A stretch of DNA of 64,000 nucleotides from Phorcus lineatus (GCA_921293015.1 OV121088.1:28495645-28559644), one strand, 5' to 3'. Positions 1-12,705 are shown, counted from the stretch's first letter. Notes: generated by a model not told the origin, from the letters alone. Made by a program: numbers and translations.

Positions 1-13
1 AAATCGTAATTTC

Positions 14-255
14 GAAAATGTGACCCCTTTTGTCCATTTAATCATGCCAAAGTTCGAATTTTTGCTCGAGAGACGAGAAAATCCCACAATACATTAATAA
101 ATGTCTACTTTACACATTGACAATTTGAGATTCTGTGTTAGTTCTGCTGAAGTTGTTTTATTGACATTCAAACCAAACCCAAATTACATGATATTTGCAC
201 TAAGATACAGTAAAAAGTGAACAAACTTTTGATATGCAGGTGTACGCGTTAATAT
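14..255. repeat. Module A, copy 1 (diverged duplicate)
   Basis: This stretch resembles 29255-29470. Shared landmarks in order are a TGACCCCT...CA run, TGCCAAA, then ACATGATATTTGCACTA and GTGAACAAACTTTTG. The match is interrupted by small indels and shows no conserved reading frame, so it reads as old duplicated non-coding DNA. A 68-codon ORF starting at 234 runs out of this module and is not preserved in the other copy. Confidence 0.55.
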
Positions 256-737
256 TTTTCACTTTTGTTGTATATCTGATGGGTTTAAGTGGGATATATC
301 ATGCAAAGGATATTGTTCTCAGCAGAATGAGGTCAACGGATACATTTGGTATCTGTGTGAGTCATACAAAGACAGTGATGCAAATAACAAATGTCAGGTG
401 GGAGTTTCTTTCGCCAATGTTTATGCTTTTTCATTTTTAACGTATACAAAATGTGTAGCTTTATCAAACATTTCTGATTAATTGTTTTTTCACTTTAATC
501 AAAGAAATTACAACAAACCTGCTAATAGCTCATCTTCTCTAAACAGAAAGAAAAGTCATTATATATCTTTCAGAAGTTTTATGATAAATTGAAAACTTTG
601 TGAAAAGTTAGGACTTTGTCAACGTTCTCTCAACCAATTACTTGAACCGACAAATCTGACTTTTAAGTTTAAAAGTGTTCTTTGAGCAGCGATTGACAAT
701 TATAGATGTAAAATTGTAGCTCTTATGAATAGAATAG

Positions 738-885
738 AAAACTAAATGGTCTTTGTTCTGATAGGAAGGACTCAGGGTAACAATAGGGTAATCAGCCTGT
801 AAATTGAAAGAAATTGTTTTGTTGCTTGGCTTCAAGATGGGATTGTTTTGTATATGCTACATCAAAGGTACCTTAAAAGTGAGAA
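738..885. repeat. Module M, copy 1
   Basis: First of five copies of a roughly 150-bp module (others at 7278, 9822, 31978 and 47495). The best kept part is AATCAGCCTGTAAATTGAAAG followed by TTGTTTTGTTGCTTGGCT. This copy is among the more diverged. Reading frames are not shared between copies, so a coding role is unlikely. Confidence 0.55.
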
Positions 886-1101
886 TATCAAATGTCAAAT
901 TGCAAGCAGCAAACGTCCACTCATGTGAAAGTCAAATGTGAAAGTCCGGGATATACTAGAGTGATATTTTATAATAATTTGTTTTATCATCCAAAGCTCT
1001 GTTCAAGCTCTCCATAAGCTCTGTTGTGGAAGATCAAGCGATATCTCCTGCTATCTCCTATGAGATATCTTTTTGGCAGTAGATTTTGAACAATGCCCTT
1101 C

Positions 1102-1206
1102 TGACGTCAAGTATATGACATCACAGTTGTTTTACATCATCAAGTAAAAACATCACAATGCTATGACGTCATTAACACTACGACGTCACAATGCTATGAC
1201 ATCATT
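1102..1206. promoter_or_regulatory. CRE-like site cluster with a 33-bp direct repeat
   Basis: Two full TGACGTCA palindromes lie at 1102-1109 and 1164-1171, with a near copy GACGTCA at 1182-1188 and several TGACATCA variants between. The sequence CACAATGCTATGACGTCATT at 1154 is repeated at 1187 with one change, a period of 33 bp. TGACGTCA is the classic CREB/ATF binding sequence; clustering of such sites is seen here, but function is inferred. Confidence 0.45.
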
Positions 1207-1249
1207 TTATGGAACTCTCAAGCACTCTTATATCGTACTAATCAAATTC

Positions 1250-2380
1250 ACGACATCTCTAAATGCATTTTTCCTAAGAGTCATTGAGAATATTTCCTTT
1301 CTAGCTCATAAGATTAATTGTCATATGTGCATTTGATGTCTAACGGAATCAGTTTACTTAAAGCTTTAAGAGGGAAAGCTATGACCAACTACTGCTCTGT
1401 CTTATTTGAAATGAGGTCTATGCGCCTATTCCTTTTGAACATTTATTGAATTGCATGAAGAATAATCATATTTCTTCATGTCAAAAATAATTTATAGCGT
1501 CATTTGAGGTTGAATGTAGTTTCTGATATTATTTACATCAAACTTACAAATGATTATTTTGTTTCTAATTCAACAAACTTGCTAATTTTATGTATTACAA
1601 CATCAAAATGACATTTAATTCCCTTGTGCATTATTTCATTGTCCTGTTTTGTGCACTTCTTATTTAAAAAAATAAAGTCATTTGTCATTCTAAAATATCC
1701 TAAACAGAGATCTAATACTTATCTAATCTAATCGAAATCTTATACTTCTTTATTAAAGATGTATGGAAACAGTTCATTGAGTTCAATAGATATAAGGATG
1801 GAAACGACGTATGATTTTTATCATTGAAGGTTGGATTAGTTTATTCTAATGGTAAATTTTTTTCACAGTTTACAAGGTTTTTTATAATCAGGAAAGACAA
1901 TTATAATTTTTGTCTTACTTTCACATTACTTGGAACTGACGTGATTATATTTACAACACACAGTTTCAGTCGAACTAACTTTTATACACATAATGTTGAG
2001 AAAGAGTTTTTTGTGTTTTGTTCTCATAACTTTTAAACAATCAGTATTTTGAAGGCTTATTAACCAAGGTCTACATCTGATAATGTTGATCTATATGGGT
2101 TGATTTTAAAGCAAGCATTGAAATTCTGAAATATAAGAGTAAACGCCTGAAGTCAAGGGCCGTAACTCTGACACTTTTTATCAAATCGCTTCAAACTTAT
2201 ATCTACTAAGCTCATCACTGGCATACGTACATAACATGTGTTAAATGTCAGAGAGATTCATTAAAACAACTGTAGGAGGAGACTGTATATGATGATAGCA
2301 TTTATTATCCATATGTGTTGAGATAAGTCATGACATAAACTCCGATATGTTGCACATGTATAATAAACCCTAGCGGCAAT
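1250..2380. other. AT-rich stretch, nothing recognised
   Basis: No repeat, RNA gene or convincing coding signal was seen. The 70-codon ORF at 1824-2036 is rich in Phe/Thr/Ser and has no recognisable domain; ORFs of this size are expected by chance here. Confidence 0.5.
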
Positions 2381-2452
2381 TTGATTGGTCGAGTTGGATG
2401 ACCACGTGACATCGAAATGTGGGACTACTTTCTTCATTCATAACTTTTTACT

Positions 2453-2920
2453 ATGTACAAACTTTATACTATGACTTGCGTTAATCTCGTGTCCTCCGAA
2501 ACTTTGATTGTTTCTAATAAATCATTCCGGATTGTCGGATGCCCAACACAGAAATATTGGTTCGCTTCTGTCGGCCCAAACTCCAGCAAATAGGCAGTTG
2601 TCACTCCCGAATTCTCGCGATACGACGTTGACGCGTTACCAGTCACTTTTGATCAAAACATTCTCCCGTCGAAACAAAATTCACAAATCTTTTCAGTCCA
2701 GAACAACAACAACAACAACAAAGCAATTCCCTCTGAAATTATCTGTACAATCTTTGCTGGGCCAATATACGGTGGTGTTTCCAACATCAGCATTGGAAAT
2801 GCAACGGGTGCGACTGCCAGTGCCGTTCAATCAGCTGATCACCCGAGTGCGAGTGAACCCAACCCCAAGCGTCGACGAATCTGTCCTGTTGTCTTTTCAG
2901 ATTCTTCGGATGACGATTAA
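2453..2920 (+). pseudogene. Broken ORF with acidic/basic C-terminal tail, one internal stop
   Basis: Reading from an ATG at 2453 to a TAA at 2918-2920 gives about 155 codons broken once by TAG at 2591-2593. The second half looks coding: an Asn run, a hydrophobic patch (IICTIFAGPIYGGVSNIS), an Ala/Ser-rich linker, then a nuclear-localisation-like PKRRRI and an acidic end, DSSDDD. Base composition is more GC-rich than the surroundings. The tail loosely resembles C-termini of DUF3504/Crypton-derived proteins of invertebrates, which is a guess from memory and not an alignment. Just upstream are a CACGTG E-box (about 2403) and an inverted CCAAT (ATTGG, about 2383). An alternative frame starting at 2508 stays open to 2945 but encodes low-complexity sequence. 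No introns or neighbours suggest a working gene. Confidence 0.35.
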
Positions 2921-2945
2921 ATACCAAATGCCGATCAGGTGCTGA

Positions 2946-4079
2946 CATTCGTTTGACCTAAAGTTGTTGTTCAGTCGTTAATCTTGTCACCTTTATTTTT
3001 GACTTTTCATGTTGTTGTGTCAGAGTTTCCGACAGTGTGTTCCTTTCAAATGCAGTAACAGTTACTGTACGTGATCGAAGTGATTCTCTCAAATGTGAGG
3101 TAATATTTAAGATTTTTGAATGTTACTGGTTTTATATTTTAAAAGTTAAAATGATAAATGAAATGAAAACTATGTGACGTTTTCGAGAAAGAGTAGTGTT
3201 ACGACGATTTCAAATTGGCGCTAGATTTAGTCTTACCACAACAGAGGCAGTGCACCGCGACCATGTCCTTGTCGTCACAGTATTTATACGCCTACTGCTA
3301 TATTAAGATCGCGGCTGAATATGAATATCTTGATCATTTGGAATTAATTTTCTTAGAGAAGATGGATAATAATTTCCTCATTATTTTTAACTTGATCAAT
3401 ATTCATACAAAACTTTATTGTTTACGGGATCTCATGCTACAAAGTCAATGTTTTCGGATATTCAGACTCGCATTGTTTATGGTATGGTGAGAACAAACCC
3501 CCGTGACATCATAATGAGTTATTACATCTATCATCATGTTTGAGAAAGCGAAGACAAAACAATAAGTTAAGCCCTCATGATACAGTTGTCTTAACATGAT
3601 AACATAATGTCTGGCAAAGAAGCTGTTAAAGGCTATCTATAGCCGTGAAGAACCAGTTGTCAGATGTGAGGCATTTATAGGTAAGGTATAGGAAGAAGCT
3701 CTGCTGATTCCAGTAGGCTGATGAAGGATGTCCATCCAGCTATCTTGTAAATAAGGCTCCAGTTCAGAATAAAACTAACTCACATACTTTTGAATGACTT
3801 CTCTGTAGCTCAAGTGAAGAACTTGTGTCTTGTAGTGAAGAAAAAAAATCCTTTAAAAAAATTGTTATCGTCTTGTTTTACGTGCCAACGGCCTTGTACT
3901 AACCATGACAGAGGTGAAAAAATAGTTGATGAGTTTCCCAAGGAAGTCAGTGACATCTACAGTATCCGGCGTTTATTTCCTTTTCCCCCTCGGTTTGTCA
4001 GTCCATCTATGAACAGGTAAAATGTAATCTTGAGATGAATCATAGACTATTTGTGGTACAACTAAGTGTTTGGTTTACA
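2946..4079. other. Intergenic DNA, nothing firmly recognised
   Basis: Some CpG remains around 3175-3310 next to the broken ORF. ORFs at 3215-3490 and 3790-4020 have no recognisable domain or splice context. Confidence 0.45.
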
Positions 4080-4335
4080 ATCAAGTTGAAGCCAATCATT
4101 GATTATCGTGCACATATGCTTGCCATTAAAACACAATTCGTTATTGGTATTGTAAACACTTTAGAAAGTCTATTTAAAGACTAAACGTTTTCAACAATGA
4201 TATCATTGCTAGCATGAACATAATGACCTGCTGACATTATATAGAGTGCCAAAATCTTGAGTTGCACGCAAGCATCAGCGAGGTCGCCACAGGAGCAGAC
4301 TTATCTTGAGGGGGGACTTAGGTCACATAAAACAA
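4080..4335. repeat. Module W, copy 1
   Basis: Matches 7960-8225 in order: AACACTTTAGAAAG, then a TGACC...TTACATTAT-like run, then GC(A/C)CGCA(A/G)GCA with (G/C)AGGTC and GGAGCAGACTT. The pair is about 3.9 kb apart and shows that duplication extends left of copies A-C. Confidence 0.55.
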
Positions 4336-7277
4336 TTTTACGATGTAAAGGAGACGCAGACGACTGGCAGTAGAAATCGATATAATCAAATGAGATGAGG
4401 CAGTGTCGAGAACCAATTTAAGAAGTTGTTAAATAAGTGGTGAGATTTCAGACAGCTTCCTTAATTATGATTTGATTTTAGAATGGGGCAATAGATAAAT
4501 GTTTTCAAGATAAAATGAGGAAGTACTTTGGCTATAGTGAGGTTGTAACCACAAATATAATTATAAGTAAGTCAGAGGTATTGATTACCAGTAAGATATA
4601 AATACATGCGGTAGTTATTTCAAACGAAAAACATTCACAGTCGTTTAATATTACAGTTCAATTGATAAATATGTTCAGATGGTGAAATTGTACATTTTGT
4701 GCGTGTGACCAAAATCAATGAATCTGTTGGGGTTTCTCATATGCCCTTATGATATTAGCCGTAAAGAAGCTGTATTTGTGATATTTTTTAAAGCCAAAGA
4801 AAAATATAATGTACTGTTAGTCGTTTGCTGTTACTATTATATAAACTTGGGTGCAAGAAAGGAAATGATACACTCCATTTTGATTTTTATATTTATCATA
4901 TCATGGAGGATGTTATCTGTGCAATAAAGCTATCAAATAAAGTTTGTAGCCAATCGTGATTAACATGCAAATGTGGTCTAAAGATGAACTATTTTCGGAA
5001 AAACCAATGTTCATTTCATGCGAATCCTAAAACGGTTATACAACAATGATAACGTCATTGAGAGTTTACAGAGTGTTTTCTACTGGAGTGAATATTTGAC
5101 ATTCGTAAACACAATTCAGCAGGGTCAGCATTTACCATGCATTCATATTGTAACGATACCTTGCTTATCGAGGAATTGTCAAATTTGTGAAAAATCGTGT
5201 TTCTCCAACAATATGCAGCAATCGGAAATCATATTTGAACTACTTTGATTTTTTTGCACACTATGAATTGCTTTGACAGACTGTGAGCCACTGACTTCTT
5301 AAACAAAGAAAATTAAGAATATTTTTGAGTGTTAACATCGACTATAAAGTATCGTAATAACAAACAAAACGACCCTTCCTTCTCAAATAATCGCGGTCTA
5401 AGGATACTGATTTTAGCCCAGCTGAACTGGAAGAACCATCATGACAACTGTTTTTTATGAATGTAGTAAGTAGTTCCCAAATTTTGAAGACGTTGGCAAG
5501 TGATTTACAAACATTCGGCATATTAGATAACCATAAATTAAATGAAATAATTGCTTATGAACTGGACAACTGGTGTAAAATGATGACAGGTTTGCAGGTG
5601 AACCGTTTTGAAAAAGTATCTTTTGAAGGAATATTTCTAGGCAGTGTCATAACCATTTACTGCCAATAATGCTATCATTGCCTTGGTGTATCGTAAATGA
5701 AATTACTAATCGCTTAATATGAGGGAATCAGATTGGCTTTTCACATCCATATGTACAAAATCACATTATATGATAGAGATTATTATCCTCCTGTGTTTCC
5801 ACATCATCAATATCATATATTAGGAATACAATATATGTATTATGCTCACCAAAGGCTCTATTGATACAAATTTAATTCCTAATAAATGATGATATATAAT
5901 AATGATACAGAAATGTAAATGGTTAATAATCTATATGTATGTCATTAGCTGGCAGCTAATCTTAGCTCCCAGGTTTACGTCAAGTGGATTCATTAATGTA
6001 ATCTATGTTATTCCATATTTGATCTTTACCGAGCATTTCATACTTTCGAATTGCACAGTGTTACAATCACTTACTTGGGCATGCAATTTAAAGAACCAAA
6101 TATTATGACTGACAATTTACGGACACTGCTGGGATATATATCAAACATTGTGTTCATATTTATCTTAAACTACCACTTTACCCGACAGTTTTCTTTCCTC
6201 TTCAGGATAAAGAAACTACATCGCAAGTGAAAAAGCATCGATCACAGTTTACTCTGCTTGAGAAAGCATGTATTGTATGCCAGTAGAAAAGCCGATTTAC
6301 ATTTCATGATTAAAGAAAGCATATATAAGTTTCAGGACAAATGTGAATTTTTTAAAATGATTTTGCTTTTATACTTACACTACTATATGTCAGAAACGTT
6401 TCAAGAATTATAAACGTATCTCGAATTAATTCTATACTGTATATCTCATATGTATCATTCATTTAGTGACAATAGTGAAAATTATAACTTTTACTTTGTT
6501 CAGTCTATTCAAAAATTTAACATTTAGTTCAAAAGTATGGTTGCAAAAGGGACATACTATATGACACGAAGTTATCTAGTTTGGAGAAAAAAGGTCAGCA
6601 GCATTTAAGAATATAATTGATCTCTTGTGAGAATAGTAGCGTTGATCAAATACCATGTTCTTGAATGGCAGACATAAAATGTTAACTTTTGTGTGCTATC
6701 GAAAGTTCCTTAGTCACAAGAATATTTGTCAATCTATTGGTACCTTTGACAAAATGGCTAAAGGATTTTTATGTGTCACCTCAGTGTTTAACATCGTCAT
6801 AAGCTGCACAATCAACCTTTTGGATTCATTTCCCTTTTAGAGAACATTGTCTCATAAATAATGACCAACATGTAAATGAATTTTATCTTTAAAGTTGAGA
6901 GTGATTTTGATGAAAATTAACCATATTTTGAGGACAATGAATTACATTTCACTTCACTGGCTGATGTTTCTTAATAAGATTATGCTACGACAAATATGCT
7001 TACAATTTTACAAGTCAATCCGCTGAGTAAAATTGTATTAAGCCAACAGTGTGTATATTTCGGAGTTTTCCTTATTCTCATAGAAAACTCATGTCTTATC
7101 TTTTCTTAATTAAGAAAGTTTTGACAGTTCAATGTAGATTCCCAAACCTATTCCTATGGATTTTTTTCTATCACAAAGTTACTGAAACATAGAAGTCTCT
7201 TTCATAATTATAGGCATGTTCTTTTGAGTAAAGCTAGAATATCACACGTCTGAAAGTCTTTGTCTTGTAAGACTATA
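4336..7277. other. AT-rich intergenic DNA
   Basis: No transposon end, RNA gene or domain-bearing ORF was found. ORFs of 61-76 codons at 4718, 5018, 5457, 5902 and 6655 look like chance products; the first, fourth and fifth are hydrophobic but lack a pattern I can name. Confidence 0.5.
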
Positions 7278-7440
7278 TCATAAATCTAATTGGTCTTTTG
7301 TCTGGAGGGAACGCAGCTTGGTAACATCCAATCAGTCTGTAAAGTGAGAGATGAAGTGTTTTGTTGCTTGGCTACCAAACGTGATTTTGGGCGTAATTGT
7401 AAAAGGAAGTGGCCTTTAATTGTGAAACTTTAAAGTCCAA
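7278..7440. repeat. Module M, copy 2
   Basis: One of the two best preserved M copies: GTCTTTTGTCTG, GCTTGGTAACATCCAAT, TCTGTAAA, TTTGTTGCTTGGCT and CCTTTAATTG follow in the same order as at 9822. The spacing agrees closely between the two. Confidence 0.65.
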
Positions 7441-7492
7441 TCGCTCCCATCAAACATTCTCTCCTGGTACGCAATTTTCTTAATAATATACA

Positions 7493-7575
7493 CGGGTCAG
7501 GATACCGCAGTGGTATCACATTCGGCTTTTAGACATGACGTCCGTGGACCAAATCCCGCAAGTGGCTAGTCAACT
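7493..7575 (+). repeat. tRNA-like / SINE-head fragment
   Basis: CCGCAGTGGTATCACATTCGG resembles a pol III A-box region (the usual form is like GCGCAGTGGTTAGC...), and GTGGACCAAATCCC about 35 bp on resembles a decayed B box (GGTTCGAATCC). The strand would not fold as a functional tRNA. The likeliest origin is a tRNA-derived SINE. Confidence 0.35.
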
Positions 7576-7959
7576 TTGTCTGCAATAGAGAACTGTTTTT
7601 AAGATAGATCTCTATTATGTACGATGGTTGACAGATATGATTCATCGATTTTACAATAAGCGGCGAGTTATTATTTTGCCATTATAATTATTACCAGAAG
7701 TAATAAGTATTTCATTATATTCGGTGCTTTTTAAGCATCTTTTCAAAATGTATCATCAAGATCAGATAAACAGTTGATATCATTATAATATATTTGAAGA
7801 GATTCTTAATGTTAAAGTGAGATAGACATGTTGTGGGGTTGAAGAATGATGCTGTTGACCTTCTAAAGTTTAATCAGACGGCTTGTTATCCTTGATAATT
7901 CATTCCTTTTATGAAATATTACATTATATTGTAACGACAACTCAGGTATGATATATATC

Positions 7960-8225
7960 TTGTGCCATAAAATCTTATCTTGCAATATAGTTGTCAGCAT
8001 TCATCGATTTCTCATACAGCTAGTTATATCATCAATTCTTCATTGGCACTGAGAAAACACTTTAGAAAGATCTCTAATGAGACAAACAAATTTTAACAAG
8101 GCTATCAATCCCAAAATGAAAAGAATGACCAGCTTACATTATCTCAAGAGTTTAAAACAGGAATGCCACGCAGGCAGCACCGAGGTCATTATGGGAGCAG
8201 ACTTTTATGATATGAGAAACTAGGG
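7960..8225. repeat. Module W, copy 2
   Basis: Partner of 4080-4335 with the same order of short matches, ending in GAGGTCATTATGGGAGCAGAC. It lies between M copies 2 and 3. Confidence 0.55.
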
Positions 8226-9821
8226 TAGGAACACACCACGCTAAGGATACCAAACACTGGCTGGGGAAATATATTTCTCTTTAAGTTGTTTTGAGTTTGT
8301 TTTGACATTCTCCTAACATTATGTTGCCGCGTGGCATGATGTCATGCCAATATGATGATAAACTAATGGAATAATTATGTTAAAAGTTAAAAGTCTGTAT
8401 AACACTGATCCTTACTTTACACTAGCTTAAGTAATCTAAAGTACGCTGGATGTCTTTCCTGTTATGGAATCACTTCTTTCAGAATAAGCTGCATTTAATC
8501 AAAACTCGACTAAAAATATGGTGTAGAAAAGACAGAGATTAAAAACATTCAAAAAACAATTACTTAAAACGGGATGGGAAGGAAAGTTTCTTTTAAATAT
8601 ACCATGTTTCACGTCTAGACTTCATGTATCAGGATCACAGTGTTACGAAGGTGTTCCCACTCTCGTAAAGAGAGCCATATTTTGAACGCTTGAATCCTAA
8701 TTTGCACTTTTTGGGACCACTTGCAGTATCTAACAGAAGTCAAAAAGAAAACACAACCATAGATCTAAGACAGTGTGAAACAGAAGATTTTAGAATAGTA
8801 AAATATTAGTACTTGAGGGCAAGCATCTATATCTAATTGCAGAGTGAATGCTTTTCCTGAATGTATTCATTATAGGCTCATAATCATTGATTTTGTCTTG
8901 ATATATTATAGCTTTATTTAGAATGCTCACGCATGGACTTTGGTGAAACAACATGGTATACTTATTAAACCAATGGATGTTTTCACTATTGTTTTGATGA
9001 AACCTTTAAGCATTTCATATAGATTCATGCTTTCATACTTATTTCCGGAGTCTTCTAAACATTAATTTATATTCCTCATGAACATACATGTGATATTTTT
9101 CTATTTGTCTCTAAAATGGTGCCTATCCAATTTGTACATTTGTTTGCACATTAATGAATGACTAGATCGACGGTCTAGGAAACAGATTGGGTTCCTCTTT
9201 TCCCGTCTGTTGTGGTGCATTAAAGTATGTTAAGATTTTTATGAGTTTTGGTGGACCTGAATTAAGGCAAAATTGTTTTAATATGATGTTATATACTTAG
9301 TCTGCAATAAGTGTTATCATGATTTACTCATAATTATACAAAGATATATTTTTAAAGAAATTGATATAGAAATCTGCGTTCAATTACATCAGGTAGACAA
9401 TATTGGATAATTAATCTCAGTAAGGTTTTTACTGCATCATGAAATCCCAATAAGGAAACAAATTCATGTCATATGCATTTTCTTTCATATTGGAAATTTT
9501 GATGGCATTATGCTAAGACAACCTATGAAATTCATTCAAACATTTAATTCAAGAATCAATCGAGAAGCCGACATTACTTGTTTATTGTAGTAATCTAATG
9601 TAATTAAGAAACAATTGGTCATCATATAATATTCACATCAGTGCGCCTATTTCTTTCAGAAAATTTCATATGTATGTGTATATATCCTTGACAAGAGCAG
9701 AGATCTTGTCTGAGATGTTTCATCGAGTCATTTAAACAAGGGATCGTTATTTGTCATTTCACCCTTTTTCCTTGAGGGTCAAAAATGCGTTTGTGTATAG
9801 CTTGTAAGTTTACAGTACAAA
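8226..9821. other. AT-rich intergenic DNA
   Basis: Nothing supported was seen: no inverted repeats of note, no tandem array and no open frame above 60 codons. Confidence 0.5.
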
Positions 9822-9985
9822 CTAATCTGTCTTTTGTCTGAAGGAATTGAAGCTTGGTAACATCCAATTACTCTGTAAATGGAAAGGTGAATTGCTTTGT
9901 TGCTTGGCTGTCAGTAGTGATTGTGTGCCTAATTGTTCAACAAAGTATCCTTTAATTGAGAAAGTGCAAGGTCTTACTGCAGACA
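9822..9985. repeat. Module M, copy 3
   Basis: Very similar to copy 2 at 7278. It is followed 250-400 bp later by an S-like fragment (GGAACACCCTTAACAAGTCACAAA, from 10240), the same M-then-S order as at 31978 and 32425. The 121-codon minus-strand ORF at 9822-10187 lies over it but is not conserved in the other copies. Confidence 0.65.
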
Positions 9986-10229
9986 ACGAAGGATCAGTCA
10001 TGTGATAAGATAACTTGTCTTTCTTATGCGAGCTTTTAGGAAAATACAAAGATTGAGTAACAAAGGACGCCGACTTTTTAGAATAATACATTAGAATAGG
10101 AAAACTATTTTTTAAATAAAATTTAGTCTTGAAAAAGTTTTCTCGCTTTTGTTTACAAATGCCGAGTTTTGAGAAATGAGAAAACAATGGATATAAAACT
10201 AGAACAAACAGTACAATAAAACAAATTGC

Positions 10230-10270
10230 ATATGCTGTGGAACACCCTTAACAAGTCACAAATACTATGC
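10230..10270. repeat. Module S fragment, copy 0
   Basis: GGAACACCCTTAACAAGTCACAAATACTATGCCT matches the core of S at 16425, 32490 and 46030 (GGAACACC(C/T)TTTTCCAGTC...). It is short, so homology rests partly on its position after an M module. Confidence 0.4.
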
Positions 10271-12540
10271 CTCAATAATATCCTCTATTATACCTATTGG
10301 AAATGTCTCTGAGTTTTGTCTTCTGGCATACAGTACACGCTACACGAAAACAGTGCAAAATCTGATCGACGCCTTTAAACGTGCCTCTAATTTCCTTTTG
10401 TTGAAGACTGAATGAATTGAAAATTAATATAAACCGAAAACAGAAGTAAAAATTCATTGCCAAAGCTTGAGCAGAATTCCGGAAACAAAGTCATTTCTGT
10501 AGTGAAGGAGTTTTAGGGAATGCAATTGCCATTTACACGTGCATTCAATCAGACATCGATAAAAAGCTGCACATGTAATGCTAATCTATTTTTAGCATTA
10601 TTAGACTGATGTAAAACACACAATTAAAGTTGTTCATTGGGCTACATGATTCAATTGAACTATTATTTTGATTATGAATTAACAAAGTAAGTAACTGTAA
10701 GTATATAGTCAAATTGATTTTCTTATCAAATCATTTATAATTTGTGTTGCTTAGTCGTTTGTTATATATTCTTATCATGTATAAAAATTACGAATTTGTT
10801 AAGTATGCCAGAACGAAATTTGTATGTCATTAAGTGTTTTATTTTACTCCTTATTAGCAATAGGAGTGATAATCTGTCTTAACATCAAACCAAAATAATT
10901 TTTAGCTATATTAATATCCTTATGCATGGAGGAATGTTAATGAAATGAAACTAAAAGGGTTTGTGCTATGTATGTTTATGGACATATCTAAGTAATTTAG
11001 AACACACGCATTACACAGTGTTCAGTTTGTTTAAGGTCGAGGCAGTGACTTACAGTAGCTTTTTAGATTTGACTTTTACAAAAGAGTTGAATGGCTCTAA
11101 TCAAATTGTTGACTGTGTTACGAAAAGCTTTTATATCTTAAAGCATTGAAAGATTAAGTAAATTTGGGATAAAAAGTCACATTGTGACCACAAATGATTT
11201 GTAAATTCTACCCTTTACACGTGTGTCTGTATATCTCATATCCCCCTCGATAGGTCATCCTTTCTGAAACAATGTTTGTCACAGCAATAAGAATGGGGAA
11301 CAAAATGTATTTCAATGTGAAAAATTTCACCTCAATCTCGATTTTATTTAAACAAAAAACACTTTTTATACATTGGAATCGCAAGTAACTATTATTTCTT
11401 TTATCATTTTAAAACATTTCTATCATTCTTCAAAGTTAGAAAGAATATCCAAATATCAAAAACCAAATTTCAATCAAGCGAAGATATAGCCATCGGCAGA
11501 GGCAATCTATCGATGTTCTTACTTATGGGACTGTTTTTGCGAAAAACGGACGTTTTTCTACAATGATTAAGAAAGTAAATGTATGAAGTTCAATTATTTA
11601 TCTCATTACGTATTCTCAGGACGCTTCAATATGTAAAATGGTAACTCAACTTGCACAGTTGACAATATTGCAGCAATAGAACTAATTTAGTACTTTATGC
11701 AGTGACTTTTTAAAGAGTAATTTAAACGTCATTGAACATTTATGCTTAAGGAAAGAAGTATTTTGTAAAATTAACTTTATATATAATTATTCTGTTTCGA
11801 CAGGAATAACAAACATTCAATATTTAATTTATTTTACCATTTACTTTTACAATTATTACCATGCATTTATATTTTAGCAATGCCTTTATTATTTAAGCAT
11901 CGTCCATTCTAATTAAGTTTTTTCTAAAAAAAAACAAAACATGCAGCAAATATTTAAATTCTATGCATGAAATTAATTGTTTTGACAGATTGAGACTTAT
12001 CAAGAGCTCGCATTTAATGAAAGGCTAAGAACTTCTCTGTAAATTAATTGATTCCAACAAAAAAGAAGTCTTCATTGGTTACTGGTATCTATTTAGTGGT
12101 CTTATAAACATTGGTAAAATAGTCAGTTAAGGTTCACATAACTTAACAACTTCTTCTGAAGAAGGGTGATGCATAGCTTCAACCTTTGATGGTGTAATCA
12201 ATATTTCTTTTACATCCAGTGTTAAAAACATTTTACATCACAGCTGCTCTTAGATTTTATGTTTCACTGTTTCACATGTTTCGGGAAAAAAGGTGATCTA
12301 AGGAAAATGAAAATAAATGTTACGAAATAGAGAATGCAGATGACGTTGATTCGTGAAAATAATCAATGATCATAATCATCTTCATATTGATACGATTTAC
12401 ACTTCACGAATCTAGAAATTGTCATAGTCATGTTTACTTTTATAATAATATAATAATTAGGGTATGTATATAACGCACATATCCACACCGAATGCAAGCT
12501 GAAGGCGCTCCCTTTTTACCAGGTACCTAATTACATGTAG
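10271..12540. other. AT-rich intergenic DNA
   Basis: No feature supported. Small ORFs at 10272-10463 (-) and 10961-11149 (+) have no recognisable sequence signatures. Confidence 0.5.
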
Positions 12541-12549
12541 TACTGCGTG

Positions 12550-12705
12550 GTGAACAGAGGCACATTTTGAATAAAGTCTCTTGCCTAAGGAGACACCACA
12601 AGTTTCTCAACTCGTGCCTCAATGTGGGGCAGGGAATAACCCTTGAACTCTCAGTTAATACAACAATCATCGGGTAACCCACCCAGCCACGAGCCACGCC
12701 AGATG
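12550..12705. repeat. SINE-like repeat with tRNA-related end
   Basis: The run TCTTGCCTAAGGAGACACCAC, then CTCAACTCGTGCCTCAATGTGGGGC, AACCCTTGAACTCTCAG and finally CGGGTAACCCACCCAGCCACG reads like the inverted tail of a mollusc tRNA-derived repeat: CCCTTGAA resembles a degraded B-box complement and the GGGTAACCCA...CCACG end an A-box complement. The 69-codon ORF at 12643 is within it and is not a gene. Confidence 0.5.

Noticed and set aside
2508..2945. 145-codon ORF overlapping the broken ORF
   Set aside because: It reads through the same DNA in a different frame, giving Thr and Ser runs from an AAC repeat; the frame ending in DSSDDD is more protein-like.
7493..7575. Functional tRNA gene
   Set aside because: The acceptor stem does not pair and the B box is degraded; a SINE relic fits better.
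9822..10187. 121-codon minus-strand ORF
   Set aside because: It lies on an M module; the other four M copies do not preserve it.
12550..12705. Functional tRNA on the minus strand
   Set aside because: The box-like motifs are too degenerate and the flanks look like a SINE body.
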